From assembly GCA_025531455.1 (NCBI GenBank), contig JAMYHL010000005.1, positions 372,001 to 436,000 of the forward strand: a stretch of DNA of 64,000 nucleotides. Reading direction: 5' to 3'. The notes beneath the pieces were generated by a model that had not been told where the DNA came from, ran no database searches, and worked only from the letters and a program-made list of their open reading frames with translations. The translations under genes and the position numbers were made by a program. This DNA is from Apiotrichum sp. Y4204. Its lineage: Eukaryota > Basidiomycota > Tremellomycetes > Trichosporonales > Trichosporonaceae. Below, in pieces: positions 22,890-34,153 of this stretch. Each line of letters starts with the position of its first letter. Positions within the stretch are counted from its first letter, which is position 1.

Positions 22890-23425
22890 ATTTTGTTGAC
22901 GTGTCGGGGGTGACGGTCGTCGTGTGGGTGCGTTTCGCGGAGAGTGCTGCGTCGATTAAGTAAATGCTGTCGGAGCGCTCCTTTTGGTGTATTAGTGTTG
23001 AAAGTCTAGGTAGAGAATGTGTTGAGAGAGGGAGGGAGGGGGAGAGAGGGGGGTTGTAGAGGAGGTCGATGGTCGATGAGCACCAGTCGAATGTTGGAGA
23101 ACACCTTCGACGACGACAAGCACAGAGTACAGAGTGGAACGCGTCGACCATGTCACAACTTCTTTGGCACGCTGGCGGAGCGCGCACTGACGATGAAAAA
23201 GCACGTGACGTTACATAATGGTGAGATTATTGACCGAATTTTGGGTCCATTTTGCACTGGCGTCATCCATCTGGTCCACTCTAGGATCCAGATCTCGCTT
23301 GGAGTTTGCCATCCAGGCCCTCGCCACCTTCCATGTCGCGAAGCCTTGTTTTCGACACATCCTTCGTTGCATCAAGTGGCGCTCTCACCACTATCACCTC
23401 ACCTCACCCCTCACACGCAGGCGGC
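22890..23425. promoter_or_regulatory. Divergent region CCT6 / Arg-Ser-rich protein gene
   Basis: This 536-base shared promoter space contains a guanine-run tract at 23030-23053 (runs of 3, 3, 5 and 6 G) about 150 bases from the CCT6 start. It also contains a CACGTG E-box near 23202. An open, in-frame ATG at 23333 could extend the downstream gene by 31 residues. Confidence 0.5.
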
Positions 23426-24836
23426 ATGTCCCTCAACAGCGTCGTCAACAAGCTGGTGCGGGCCGCCGCCTCCGTCCCGCAGGACATCTCCGATACGGAC
23501 CTCGACGCGCACGTCGCGCGCCTCCTCGCGTCCGAGGCCAAGGCGAACGACGCCAAATGGGCCGAGCTCGGACTCGGCGCGTACCTCAACTCGGGTGGAG
23601 GCCGGGACTCGTGAGTCGCTGCAAGCATTGAGTATATCGCTTACGCCAGACCTGATCCATCACTTCCCAAACCGAACAAACGATTTCTCGCCTCGGTGAT
23701 ACGCACGGTTGACGGGCACAACCAGGCGCTCCTCCGGCAGCAGGCACAGGCGGCGAGCGATGCGCGGGACGTGCGCGCCGAGTCGTCGCGGCGCGGCGCG
23801 AGCAGCGGGGCGAGCAGGCTGTTCGGTGGCGCGTTGGCAAGCATGGGACGGGACGCGCGGCGGACGGCGGGGAGAGATAGGAGAGAGAGGGAGAGGGAGA
23901 GGGAAAGAGAGAGGGGAACTTCAGGCCGGGGGAGTGATCGGACCCGAGAAGATCGGCGGGACCGCCGGAGTCGAAGTCCGAGTACTGAGCGGTCCGTCGA
24001 CGACCGCGCACGCGACCGGCGCCGCGATCGGCGGGACGAGGGCGAGAGGCGCAGAAAGTATGATTCCGAGGACGACAGGCGCAGGAGGTACGATTCCGAG
24101 GACGATAGGCGCAGGAAGTACGACTCCGAGGACGACGATCGCAAGCGTAGCCGACATCGCGAGAGTGACGATAAGCGTCGGCGCAGGCAAGACTCGGATG
24201 ACGAGCGGCGGAAGGACCGCGACCGCGAGGACAGCCGGAGGAGTAAGCGGCGTGATCGCTCAGAGGACGAACGCGACCACGAACGCGACCGGAAACGGCG
24301 GGATCGGAGCCGGGAGCGCAGCCGGGAGCGGCGCGACAAGGACCGGAAAACGGAGGGGGATCGGCGAAGACGCGATCACCGGGACAAGTGCCGCGACTCC
24401 CGCTCTCCCTCTCGCTCGCGTTCGCCACCACCACCCCCGCCGGACTCGCCCCCGCCGCCGCCCTCCCCACCCGACCGTATCTCGCGCATGGACAAGTACT
24501 TCCACAAAGGCTACGACCCGCGGCTGGACGTCGGCGAGGTGCCCAAGACGGGCGTTGTGACTGATGTGGGATGGGATAGCATGTTGTCGATTTTGAAGGA
24601 CCGCGGCAAGAAGGTGAGCTGAGTAGTTTGGAACGCATAGCTGACGTCTGCAGCGTAGACGGAATTCCCCGACGCTGTCCTCATCACCCGAGCCGGAGAA
24701 GCGCGATCGTGTGCTCAGCCGGCCTATTGTGCCGTCTGTACAGTCTGTGTCTTCCGCAAGTGCCGACACGAAGACGCTGATGGAGATGGAGTATACGCGT
24801 AAGGGAGGTGTGCGGGAGTGGGACAAGGGCAAGTGA
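23426..24836 (+). CDS. Arg/Ser/Asp-rich (RS/RD-repeat) nuclear-type protein
   Basis: Exons are 23426-23610, 23650-24613 and 24654-24836, giving 443 aa with introns of 39 and 40 nt. Three parts are visible. First comes a conserved-looking N-terminal domain (MSLNSVVNKLVRAA ... NKRFLASVIRTVDGHNQ). The long central low-complexity block has RD, RE and RS dipeptides, with repeats such as RKYDSEDDRR. The compact end has KGGVREWDKGK at the terminus. Such composition is typical of splicing-associated nuclear proteins, but I do not recognise the family and assign no function. The start at 23426 is chosen over the in-frame ATG at 23333 because the protein-like sequence begins there. A long minus-strand frame across the repeats is a shadow. 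Confidence 0.75.
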
Positions 24837-24973
24837 GGAGGCCCAGTCAGGCAGATGAGAGGTGCAGTACCCAGCAGTATTTCACCATGCTCATTAGCGA
24901 GCGCATTGCAAATGACTGGTGCATTGTAGTACATAACATACATGAGACGGGCCGCCGAGTCGCGCGCACCATG

Positions 24974-25918
24974 GCCTACATGGCCTTGGAGAAGATATTT
25001 TTGACAAACTGAGGCGTTAGGATGTAACGTAGCATTTAATTTGCGACTTACGGTGCGCGCGTACGGAATGTACGAGAGCGTGTACCACAGCATGGAGAGG
25101 TATGCAACGAAGGCAAAAATCAATGCAATGAATTCGAGGTCGTTCAGCGTGAACGCGGTTACGAATGTCAAGATGATCGCGACAAACATGACTATCGTGG
25201 CGACGATGCGGACCTTCTTGAACATCAGCTTGGCCTGTCGTCCAAAGCCCCTGTGCGTGTTAGCGGATAAAAATGATGGGATTTCGAGATGGGTTTCGAG
25301 CTGTAACAGCGGCATTCACGAGCAGCTCGATCAACTCACAAGAGGAAGCCGGTCGAAAGCAAGCTGATAACCAGGCCGAGAGCAAACAGAGCTGCACGTC
25401 AGCATATAATTCTCCTCAAGCACTGTCTGCACTGCCCGAATACATACCCGCGAAGATCCCCGCCTCGCCTGTGAACAGGAAAACGATACCGATGATCGAC
25501 ACGATAAAGCCGGCGACGTAGCCTTTGGCGTTAGCGCACCTCCCATGGCAATTGGAGAGCAAAGGCGCAGTCGGCTGCGCAGTATCCGTGCTCGAAGGAT
25601 GGGTCGAGTCTGTGGACCACACCTAACAGACAAAGCCCCTTCAACGACAGGACTGGGACGTCTCCGCAACTGAAGACGGTCGCTCCGCGTCAGCTCCCAC
25701 TCACATCCAATGAAGCCGATGAGACGCTGCATCCTCGTGAGCTGAATCGGCCACGCCGACTTTTCCTGCACCGGTCAGCTCAGAATTTTGTTTCAGCTGT
25801 CACTCACGCCGCCAAACATCATATCGTCAGGCGACGAGCTCATGTCGAGGTCTGCGTGTCAGCATAGGCCACAGTATCCCGTGCGAGCTTGAGACGCACT
25901 CTTCCATCCGGCCGGCAT
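24974..25918 (-). CDS. SFT2: Sft2-family vesicle transport membrane protein
   Basis: Sft2 proteins are small four-helix Golgi membrane proteins involved in endosome-to-Golgi vesicle fusion. Seven exons: 25918-25900, 25851-25808, 25765-25705, 25522-25448, 25391-25340, 25250-25052 and 25006-24974. They total 160 aa, the usual family length. Introns are 48, 42, 182, 56, 89 and 45 nt. Assembled, the protein shows RMQRLIGFIG before helix 1, helix pairs (VAGFIVSIIGIVFLF, ALFALGLVISLLSTGFL), then VATIVMFVAIILTFV. It ends with the signature MLWYTLSYIPYAR near the C-terminus. Six introns in 483 coding bases means no single long frame covers it. Confidence 0.93.
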
Positions 25919-26756
25919 CTTGAGTGTTGTTTATGTGCGTGAGAGGGGTGGGAGGAGAGTCGTGTATGCAATCTCGGCGGTTATCGTATTCGCGGTCGTC
26001 GCTGTCGATTCCGTCTATGTCGTAGTCGTTCGTGATATGGATAGAGTGAGGAAAAGGAAGTGGAAAGATAGATCGGATATGATCGATGTTGATTTCTCAG
26101 ACCCAGATTACCACGCCGCCCGATTACACTTCCTGACTTTTGTCCAGCTGGCTGTTTCAGAATCCCACCATCACAGCGCGCACAGCGGACGTGTCAAAAC
26201 ACCGGGGGGCGGGGGGCAGGCGGGCGACTTTTTGGCCACCACCGCACTGCCATAACACAGCCTGGGACAAAGGCGGTGGCCTCGCGCCTGCCTCGGTCAT
26301 CCGATTATCTCTATATCTCGATATATCTCCGCGTTTCCTCGCCGGCATGGATATCGCGTGCTGATTATGACCAGGGGCCCCAGCGCTTTCATCGCCTTTA
26401 ATATATCCTCCCTGATAACCATAATTAAAAAAAGTCAGTCTGGGGCTGACCAACGTTGAGTGGACATTTGCCACCAAGGACGATGGAGGCCATGCATGGA
26501 TGGGGTGATCTGGGCACATCTGTGGCCCGCCGCACGGACCTCCTTTGCCATCCATCCACCTCAGCTCATCGCCGTTCTTGTCTTCCTCCCCATCCCCCCT
26601 TCTCTGCTTTACTTTTGTCTTTCCTTCCTATTCCCACCGTTTTCAATCATCCAACATCCCTTACACTCCACATCTCACATCTCACTTCCACACACGCCTC
26701 ACCTCGGCCGATCACACACTCTCGCACATCTCCGTCATCGTCCGCCACCATCCATC
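25919..26756. promoter_or_regulatory. Divergent region SFT2 / Rpr2-like gene
   Basis: This 838-base intergenic region holds both promoters. It includes an AT-rich patch (26380-26440, with AATATAT and AATTAAAAAAA) and a long pyrimidine-rich leader (26560-26720) directly before the plus-strand ATG. No gene was recognised. Confidence 0.5.
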
Positions 26757-27917
26757 ATGATGGTGAGCATGCAGCCGGCGCCACCGGGCAGTGGGACTTC
26801 GCTGGACAACCCCATCACCTCCAGCACGGCGTCTTCCCCGCTTCCGCTGTCGTCCGGGACCGCCACGCCCGAGCCCCTGTCTTACCCGGCGATGCCCCTC
26901 TTCTCGTTCGACATCCTTCCCCCGGCAGTCGATCCGTCCATCCTCCCGAGCCCAACGGTTGCCAACTACCTCGCTGCAGCCCGTCTCCGTCTCCTTCCTG
27001 AATTGCCGAATTCGTTCCATGGATACTCGGTCTCCAACTCGATGTGGTCTTGGTGGTGCCGCGCCTGCGGAGCGCTCCCGGAATCGTGGACACGAACCGA
27101 GAGGGGATCATCCGGCTCAGGATCGCGCACTCCCAAACGCAATAAGCGGAAACGGAAGCTGGGTACTGGCGGTGCTGGAAACACAGGCGCGGAGGGTACG
27201 GAACCATGTGCAGCCACGGGAGCGAAGCGCACGGCCGACGGAGATGTCAAGCCGGGCCACATTGACGAGATTGAAGCCCAGCTTGTCCGCATCGAGTCAG
27301 AACTCCAGCGCACCATTAGTGCGCTCTCGGTTCCTTCGACGCCTTCCTCTCCGTCTTTGGCTCCTGCTCGCAAGCCTCCGTCGGCTCTCCATCGCCGTCG
27401 CAAGCCCACAACGTGTGCCAATTGCGGCCTCAGCACGTCGCTCCGTCCTTGGACTACCATCGACCTTCCCCCAGCGCGGACTGTTGCGCGCACACGCTCT
27501 CAGACGATAGAAGTCTCACACAACGACACCTCCGAGATCTCTGGGGCTCCGACTCCATCCGGGCTGTCATCCGTGTCCACTTCCGAGGCTGCGACTCCCG
27601 AGCCGCCTTCCTCCGTTTCTACCCCCGACTCCAGCGCCCCCCAGTGGTTCCCTGGGCGCGTCCAGCATGTCTTCCCCACTCCGTCGCTTCAACGCATCTC
27701 CACATCTCCCGGTGATCTACCGACATACCCGCGTCCGCCCGTCGTTCCGCCGCCCGCTCCGGCCGGCACGTCGCCCCCGATCACGATCCCTCCCAGTGGC
27801 GGCCAGCTCCCGCCAGCCAAGAAGCGCAAGAAGAAGTCTGGCCTCGCTAAGCTGCTCGCCCAGAATGCGCAGCGCGAGGCGGAGGGCACCGGGCCTGGCA
27901 ACTGGGGTCTGGGATAG
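26757..27917 (+). CDS. Candidate RNase P/MRP subunit of the Rpr2/Rpp21/Snm1 type
   Basis: This is a 386-aa single-exon frame. The upstream open frame to 26460 is translated leader, so the paired ATGs at 26757/26760 are preferred. Residues 60-90 read as a helix (VANYLAAARLRLLPELPN) followed by CRACG. A second CANCG follows more than 100 residues later, after a basic linker. The paired CxxC ribbon after an N-terminal helix, and a basic C-terminus (KKRKKKSGLAKLL), match the layout of Rpr2/Snm1 proteins. Those bind the RNA of RNase P or MRP. The gap between the two CxxC pairs is unusually long and much of the protein is Ser/Thr/Pro-rich, so the assignment is tentative. Confidence 0.5.
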   Translation: MMVSMQPAPPGSGTSLDNPITSSTASSPLPLSSGTATPEPLSYPAMPLFSFDILPPAVDPSILPSPTVANYLAAARLRLLPELPNSFHGYSVSNSMWSWWCRACGALPESWTRTERGSSGSGSRTPKRNKRKRKLGTGGAGNTGAEGTEPCAATGAKRTADGDVKPGHIDEIEAQLVRIESELQRTISALSVPSTPSSPSLAPARKPPSALHRRRKPTTCANCGLSTSLRPWTTIDLPPARTVARTRSQTIEVSHNDTSEISGAPTPSGLSSVSTSEAATPEPPSSVSTPDSSAPQWFPGRVQHVFPTPSLQRISTSPGDLPTYPRPPVVPPPAPAGTSPPITIPPSGGQLPPAKKRKKKSGLAKLLAQNAQREAEGTGPGNWGLG

Positions 27918-28522
27918 GCGTTCATGTTTCCGTCACATCACGAGTCTGATCTCTATCGTTGCATTGCAACGCTACTCGCTTAAGAATCGTCCGCAGGCGG
28001 ACATCCATCTGGGGCTTATCTGTCGTCTCTCAATCTGTACCATCATCGTTGTATATATAATGTTTCTGGCTTCTGGTACTCAGGTTCTCGCTCACGCCCT
28101 TCCTCTCATGTCTCAACACTGAATCCGTCTCTTACCCGGGCCTCGAGCTCGCCTCTGGCGAGTGGTCCCCGTGAGAGTGGCGCCCCCCGCCTGTTCATGT
28201 CCGTATGTCATGCATTCCGTAACGTACCCCCTGTCCCTTGTTCATCGATACCTCAACTTGACCGTGTCCGCGGTCCGAGCGGAGGCGGATGAAAATAGCT
28301 ATGCTAACGAGACTCTTGTCCATTCATTAACATTGATATGAAAACCCTCGTCAGTCATGATCGATAACAGAGTCCCTCGTCAATAAAATACGCGTCAGCA
28401 AACTGCGACCATTCCGGGACGAGTAGGAGCCAGCGCGCCAATTGTCATCATCGGAGCACGGAGCCCCAAAGGCGTGTTAACGTAGTGATACATCGCTGGT
28501 AGTGAAACAAGGACAAAGGCCG
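27918..28522. other. Convergent 3' region
   Basis: These 605 bases lie between two converging genes and probably hold both 3' UTRs. The sequence is less GC-rich (for example 28300-28400) and contains several AATAAA-like runs. No gene was recognised. Confidence 0.4.
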
Positions 28523-30313
28523 TCACTTTGACGGCGGTGGAGACAGCGCTACCCCCCTCGGCGGCGGCGGCGACGTCTCCGTCGCGTCGCTCCCATGCTG
28601 CGTGGGGGGGAGGTACATGTCGAGATGGGTGTCAACGCACGCGCGTACGGCCAGCTTATCGAGGGCGCGCTCCATCGCATGTCGCTGCCGTCAGCACCGT
28701 CAATTAAAAAAGTCACTCACGAAGGCAAAGTACACGCCCTTGGTGGTCATCCCGAACACATCTTTAAAGTCGGCGTGGGCGCGGCCACACCCGCGCGCTT
28801 CGAGCGCCTGCAGCGTCTGTTTTCGGATACACTGTCGTCAGCTCAAACTCTGCACGAAGCTGAGACGAACCGCTTTGTTGTCCTGCGTCCGTTGCGACAC
28901 CTTGTCCTTGTCGGGAGCGACCGAGCCTCGGGACGAGCTCGCACGCGAGACCACCGACGCGGAGCGTGTGCCGAAGATATCCTCCGACATGGCGCTGCGT
29001 TCCCTTTCGCGTGGGCGTGCGCTCCTCTCCCTCTCCCTTTCCCTCTCCCGCTCCCGTTCCTCCGCCGCGCGTTTCCGCCGGCGCTCGTTGTCCTCGTCTG
29101 CCCGCGTGCGTTTCCCGAGACCCGCGCCACTAGGCTCGAGGGAGGGCAATAGCGTCGAACTGAGGCGCCGCGGCGCCGGACCAGGAAGGGCGGGCACGGA
29201 CGCCGCGCGCCCGAGACTCTGCCGTGGCGGTGCCAGCGGCCGCGCAGCGCCCTTCTCGGCCTTCTCAGTCCTGTCGCTCTTGTCCGCAAAGAGGGGTGCT
29301 GCTGTTAGAACGAGCTGAGACCATTGCACCCGACAGCTCACCACGGGGAAGCGGCTCTCCGGGACGTATCTTCTTCTCCGCGGGCGGCTGCGCCCGCCGC
29401 CGACCCACACACAGGCGGAGCGTGCTGCCCTCCTGCCGCTGGCCGTACACGATCATTGCCGAGTCTGCCGTCAGATACATAGCAAAATCACGCACCGTTG
29501 ACCTCGTCACCAAGTCCGATAAGCACGCCGCTCGTCGTCCTCCCCAGCGGACTGAGGTCCGGCGCGCGGCACAGCATGCCGGTGAAGAACGCGGCGAGAA
29601 GGGGTGCGCTGATCGACCTGTTGTTAGCTGAAGCTTTCGGGGCAGCTCACATCTGCACACCGCTGTCGTCCACCTCGATGTCGTCGTCTGTGAGTGGCAC
29701 GACGCCGCGGACCTGCAAGAACTTGCGCCCACGCATCGACTCGAGCGAGAGACAGAGGTCCGTGTCCGCTCCGGCATTGTCAAACGCGTTGCCAAACGCC
29801 GCTGGTGGAGCAAGCGCGCCGGCCGCGGCAGCGGGAGCTGGAGCGGGGGACGCGAACCCGCCGTTCGGGAGGTGCGCGACGAACGTAACGCCTAAAATCA
29901 GTACTGTGCTGTTCGTTGTTCCACGCACCATCTAGACGCCAGCCGTCCGGGCCGATCTCCAGGCCGCCGCGCCAGAGCAGGCGCCAGGCGCGCCCCGGCG
30001 TCTTGGGTGTCGGCGCGGCGAGCGATGCGGCCGGCGCGGGCGGTGTCGGTGGGATTGGGACTGTGGGTGCGGGTTCTGTGGGATCATGCTCTGTGGGTGC
30101 GTGTTCTGTTGGCGGTACTGATCCTGATAATGACTCTGGTGGTGGTGCTGGTGATATGGAGGAAGGCGATTCCACCAGCGTCGGCGCTAGCGGCTCCGAT
30201 TCCTTTGGTGCCGGTCTCTCAGGTATCAGTTCCGGCCGCGCGCGCGGCAGGAGACTGGTACGCGAGAATGTGTCCGCCGGCGCGGGGCGCGCAAACGGGT
30301 TCCGGACGGACAT
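28523..30313 (-). CDS. Candidate Sld7-type DNA replication initiation protein
   Basis: Seven exons (30313-29929, 29891-29651, 29617-29496, 29464-29342, 29298-28871, 28831-28721, 28684-28523) give 523 aa. Introns are 37, 33, 31, 43, 39 and 36 nt. An N-terminal segment (WRLLWRGGLEI ... GVTFVAHLP) and a C-terminal helical segment flank a charged low-complexity middle (RERERERERER). The C-terminal segment has IRKQTLQALEARG, then DFKDVFGMTTKGVYFAF, then HLDMYLP. This two-ended layout resembles fungal Sld7, the partner of Sld3 in loading Cdc45 at origins, whose C-terminal domain ends in a similar helical bundle. The match is from memory of a divergent family, so it is only a candidate. The frame joins cleanly at all six introns. 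Confidence 0.5.
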
Positions 30314-30845
30314 GGGGTGGTGGTGGAATTGTGGTGTTGTGGAGAGTGCGAATATGGATGTAGCTAATGACTTGGCGGCGTGACGCTGACAGCGAAAAAT
30401 CAGACGCGTCGCGTGCCCCGTTACTGTTGCGTGTTGCCAGGGGACTTGAACGATGCCAGTGCTGAATGCCGTATGCTTTGCGTGCGATCACGTCTCGAGT
30501 CTTTCAGTAAATTGTATTGGCCCAGCCAGCTGCGAGATGCTGACCGGGATGATGATGTGGTGACAATAACAACATCGATGCCGAGTGTCATGTTGGTGTG
30601 GGTGGCGCGGTGCGAGCCCCCCAGGGCAGAGGCGCGGCGCGTCGGGCACAGTCTCGGGGATGGTTCTGATGCAATGTACTGGATTATCTCCAGTTGTATG
30701 CATGTGGCACGCTCCTGAGATCATGGATATCACTCAATAGTATGCAGTGCATGATCCCGGTGTCTGGTATCAAATCTATCACCGTGGTACAGCACCGGAT
30801 GTCTCCCAACTCTATCATACATGTCCTACTCCAATGACACAGCAG
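30314..30845. promoter_or_regulatory. Upstream region of the Sld7-like gene
   Basis: These 532 bases lie between the Sld7-like start and the REX4 stop, both on the minus strand. They hold the promoter of the first and the 3' end of the second. No further feature was recognised. Confidence 0.4.
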
Positions 30846-32192
30846 TTACGCCGCACCCTCCTCCCACCAGTTCCCCGACCCCGAGCTCGCGGCCGGCGCC
30901 GGCCCGCGGCGGCGCGGCTGGTCGCTCTCGACCTTCTTGCCAAAGCGCCTGACGACGACGCTGAGGCCGGACGACACGCCCTTCCTTCCTCCACCAGGAA
31001 ACTCCTTCTTGACGCCCTTGCCCTCGCTCTTCCCCCGCTTGCCCTCCCCCGCGTCCGCCTCGCTCGCCTCGCTCTGCGAGTTGCTCCGCTTGCGCTTGCC
31101 CTTCTGCAGTGGCGCAAGACCCGCCTTCTCCCGGTACGCCTCCATGACCTTGCGCAGGGACGCCTCCCACTCCGTCTTGTGCAGCCTGTACAGCGCCATC
31201 GTTGCGCGTGCGTCGGTAATCTACAGTCAGTGATGATATGACTCCCGACTTACAGAACTATGCGAGCCAGCCTGGATACGCAGCCCGAGTTCGAGCTCGA
31301 CGAGCTTCTTCAGACCGGGGCGCTTGGTCTTTGCGCGTTCCCGCAGCTGCTTGCACTTCTGGGTATCACGCACGAGCGGATTCGGGTGCGAGAGGAGGAG
31401 TGCCTGGCGGGTCAGCAAACGAGATAGACGCCACCCACCTTTGTGTCGTTCTCAATAGCGTGACCGATAAGCACGCGCCCCTCGACGAGCTCGGCCACCT
31501 TCTTCTGCACCTCGTCGAATGGCGGTGCGCCCTGCACATCTGCGGCGCTCACGCCCGACACCCACGTGCGCCAGTCCGTGACCTTTTCGCGGGGCTGCAC
31601 AAACGTGTCGTACACAATGTGCCCGTGGTAGTTGACGATCGAGACGCGCGCGAGCGCACTCTCCGAGCCGAGGTGGCCCAGGCCTACCATCTCGCAATCG
31701 ATCGCGAGGCTGGGAGTGAGTATAGCTCAGTATGTATCGGATCACGACGCACTAGTTCCCAGTTCTGTGGTCAGCTTGCATCAAACCTTCCAGCTTACGC
31801 TTTCTTCGACTCGTTCAACACCGCATTGCCGGCCACCATCTCCCGGAGCTCGGCCACGAGCGGCGCATCACTCGGCGGGGGGAGGAAGACGACCTCGGCA
31901 TTCCTGTCCTTCTCCGGCGTCGGCGACCGCGGCGGGATATGTGCTCCGCTGACGTGAGCTGAGAATCAGTACGACAAGCTCACCATGTCCCGCGCAGCTC
32001 CTGCGCATACGTCGTGATCCCGTTGAACCGTTTCCGCCGCTCGCGCTTGGCAGCGGTATTGGACGTCGGCGCCGGGAGTTTCTGTCGGTTAGTTCCTGCG
32101 TATTTGGGGCAACCTACCTTCTTCAGCTGCTCCCAGTTACTGCTCGGCTGGAGTCAGTCCATGTCCCAGGAAGGGGGGCTTACTTTGCTCAT
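30846..32192 (-). CDS. REX4: RNA exonuclease 4 (DEDDh 3'-5' exonuclease)
   Basis: Rex4 is a nuclear exonuclease linked to rRNA processing. Eight exons: 32192-32184, 32147-32118, 32081-31984, 31948-31799, 31764-31753, 31709-31439, 31403-31254 and 31220-30846, giving 364 aa. All five DEDDh residues are present: Asp104 and Glu106 ([12 protein letters not shown]), Asp188 (HAIENDTK), His238 and Asp243 ([11 protein letters not shown]). The KEFPG...NWWEEGAA tail is low-complexity. Exon 5 is only 12 nt (encoding most of TGN and part of Tyr100), and it is required to join the basic N-terminus to the catalytic core in frame. The first coding exon is 9 nt. Seven introns are 33-43 nt. Confidence 0.93.
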
Positions 32193-32479
32193 GATGGTGT
32201 GGGAGAAGTGGAGATGATGTGATTGCCACCCTGCGATATCCGTGTCAACAAAACTGTCGCGCCCGAAATCTAATCCGCGGACAGCACCCAATCTCCGCTC
32301 GCCACCGGACCCCATGACGATGACGGCAGGACCGCGGGATGGGCACATCCGACAAGCGACATGCGGCATCCAGCGCGTGCAGCGTGATGCAAGCTGCAAG
32401 GGCGCAGCGCACAGCTCGGACATCTCCAAACATCCCCACTTGCAGTTCCTCTCCACCAGTCCATCCCTGTGTATAAGAG
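32193..32479. promoter_or_regulatory. Divergent promoter REX4 / dipeptidase
   Basis: A 287-base gap between two diverging start codons serves both genes. GC-rich, with no obvious TATA box. Confidence 0.5.
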
Positions 32480-34153
32480 ATGAGCACCCAGCCCCTCCTC
32501 CCGCAATCCGACCCGCCCGCCGCGCCCGCCGCGCCTGCCCACGACGGCGCGCACGGCACCCCCCGCCGCCGCGGGCGGATCATCACCATTGTCGCGCCCA
32601 TCGTCCTCGTGCTCGCGACCATCGGCGTGCTTCTCTTCGGCGAGAAGAAGCCGTCCGACCCGCTCGCGCTCGCGCAGTACTATCTCAAGCTGTGGGTGAC
32701 GTAGCTTTACATCTAGGCTCATCGCAGGACGCCGGTCATTGACGGACACATCGACCTGCCTATCCAGGTGCGCGAGCGGTGGCGCAACGACATCACCAAG
32801 TTTGATATGCGCAAGCACCTCGTGAGCTGATAACCAAGAGTCAAGCTCACAGCAGCCAGGCCACGTCGATATCCCGCGCATCAAGGAGGGCCATCTCGGC
32901 GGCTTCTTCTGGTCCGTGTAGGTATTCTCCCGGTGCTGTCCTGACGCAAGATACACCGACTGCCACGCCGAGATTGACGGCCCCGATTTCCTCAACCCGA
33001 GCCACCACGTGCGGGGTGGGTGCTGAAAGACTGGACCGCGAAGCACTGACACTGCAGACACGCTCGAGCAGATCGACGTCGCGCTCAACATTATGCACGC
33101 GTACCCCGACGTATTCACGTTCGTGCGCACCGCCGACGAGGCGGAGGCGGCGATCGCGGCCGGCAAAGTCGCAAGCTTTATGGGCATCGAGGGCGCGCAC
33201 CAGCTCGGCAACTCGCTCGCCGGTGAGATAGTTGTTATTCTCTATTCTGACCCCAGTGCTCAGGCAATACTACACCCTCGGGGTGCGGTACGCGACGCTC
33301 ACGCACAGCTGCAACAACGCGTTTGCGGATTCTGGCGGCTTCAAGACCCCGCCGAACGCGACGTGGGGCGGCCTCTCGTACGCAACCTCCACTCTTGGCA
33401 TTTCTGACACCAGGCCGTTCGGGCACGAACTCATCCGCGAGATGAACCGCCTCGGCATGCTCATCGACCTGAGCCACGTCTCGGACGCGACCGCCCTCCA
33501 GGCCATGTGGGTAGTTGAAAGCGCCACTCTGACCCGACAGAAAACTCTCCAAGGCGCCAGTCATGTTCTCCCACTCGGTGCCCCGGCACTTCAACCCGAT
33601 TTCGCGCAATATCCCCGATGAGATCCTCGACCACATCGGCCTCGGGCGGAAAAAGCGCGACGCCGTCGTCATGGTCAAGTGCGTCCGCGTCCGGCAGTAA
33701 TCTCCGCTGATACCAGCTTCTACCCCCGCTTTGGCGCGAGCAACCCCGCCGACGTGGACGTAAAGTACATTGCGGACGAGATTGACTATCTCGGCAAATA
33801 CATGGGCCGGCAGCAGTGAGTCGCACAACAGGACAAAACTGACAGATAGCGTCGGCATCGGCTCGGACTTTGACGGTATTGAGCTTGTAAGTTCTCCAGC
33901 TATATCACGCTGACACCAGGTGCCCACCGGCCTCGAGGACGTGTCCAAGTATCCCCACCTCGTGCGTCCTTAGTATCGCAAACACTAACAACAGTTCGCG
34001 GAACTCATCCGCCGCGGGTGGACGCGACACGAGCTCGGCGGTCTCGCGGGCGGCAACATTCTTCGCGTGCTCCGTGGCGCCGAGGACGTCGCCGCCCGGA
34101 TGCGCAAGTACGGACCGAACATGGCGCTGTATGAGAAGCGGACGGATATCTAG
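32480..34153 (+). CDS. Membrane-anchored zinc dipeptidase (peptidase M19)
   Basis: Eleven exons: 32480-32691, 32728-32821, 32856-32917, 32951-33015, 33058-33222, 33257-33506, 33541-33678, 33717-33815, 33850-33886, 33920-33961 and 33995-34153, giving 440 aa. Introns are 33-42 nt. A type II signal anchor ([20 protein letters not shown], about residues 34-53) follows a Pro/Ala-rich cytosolic head. The metal ligands of renal dipeptidase are all visible: His78 and Asp80 (DGHID), Glu189 (GIEGAH), His273 (LSHVSD), His294 (MFSHS) and Asp368 (GIGSDFDG). It should hydrolyse dipeptides at a membrane surface. Two introns need GTGGGT donors (32692, 33507) to keep frame. It has the most introns in the window. 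Confidence 0.93.

Noticed and set aside
23586..24638. 350-codon minus-strand frame over the Arg/Ser-rich gene
   Set aside because: Mirror of a repetitive plus-strand gene with proper splice sites at both ends of its exons.
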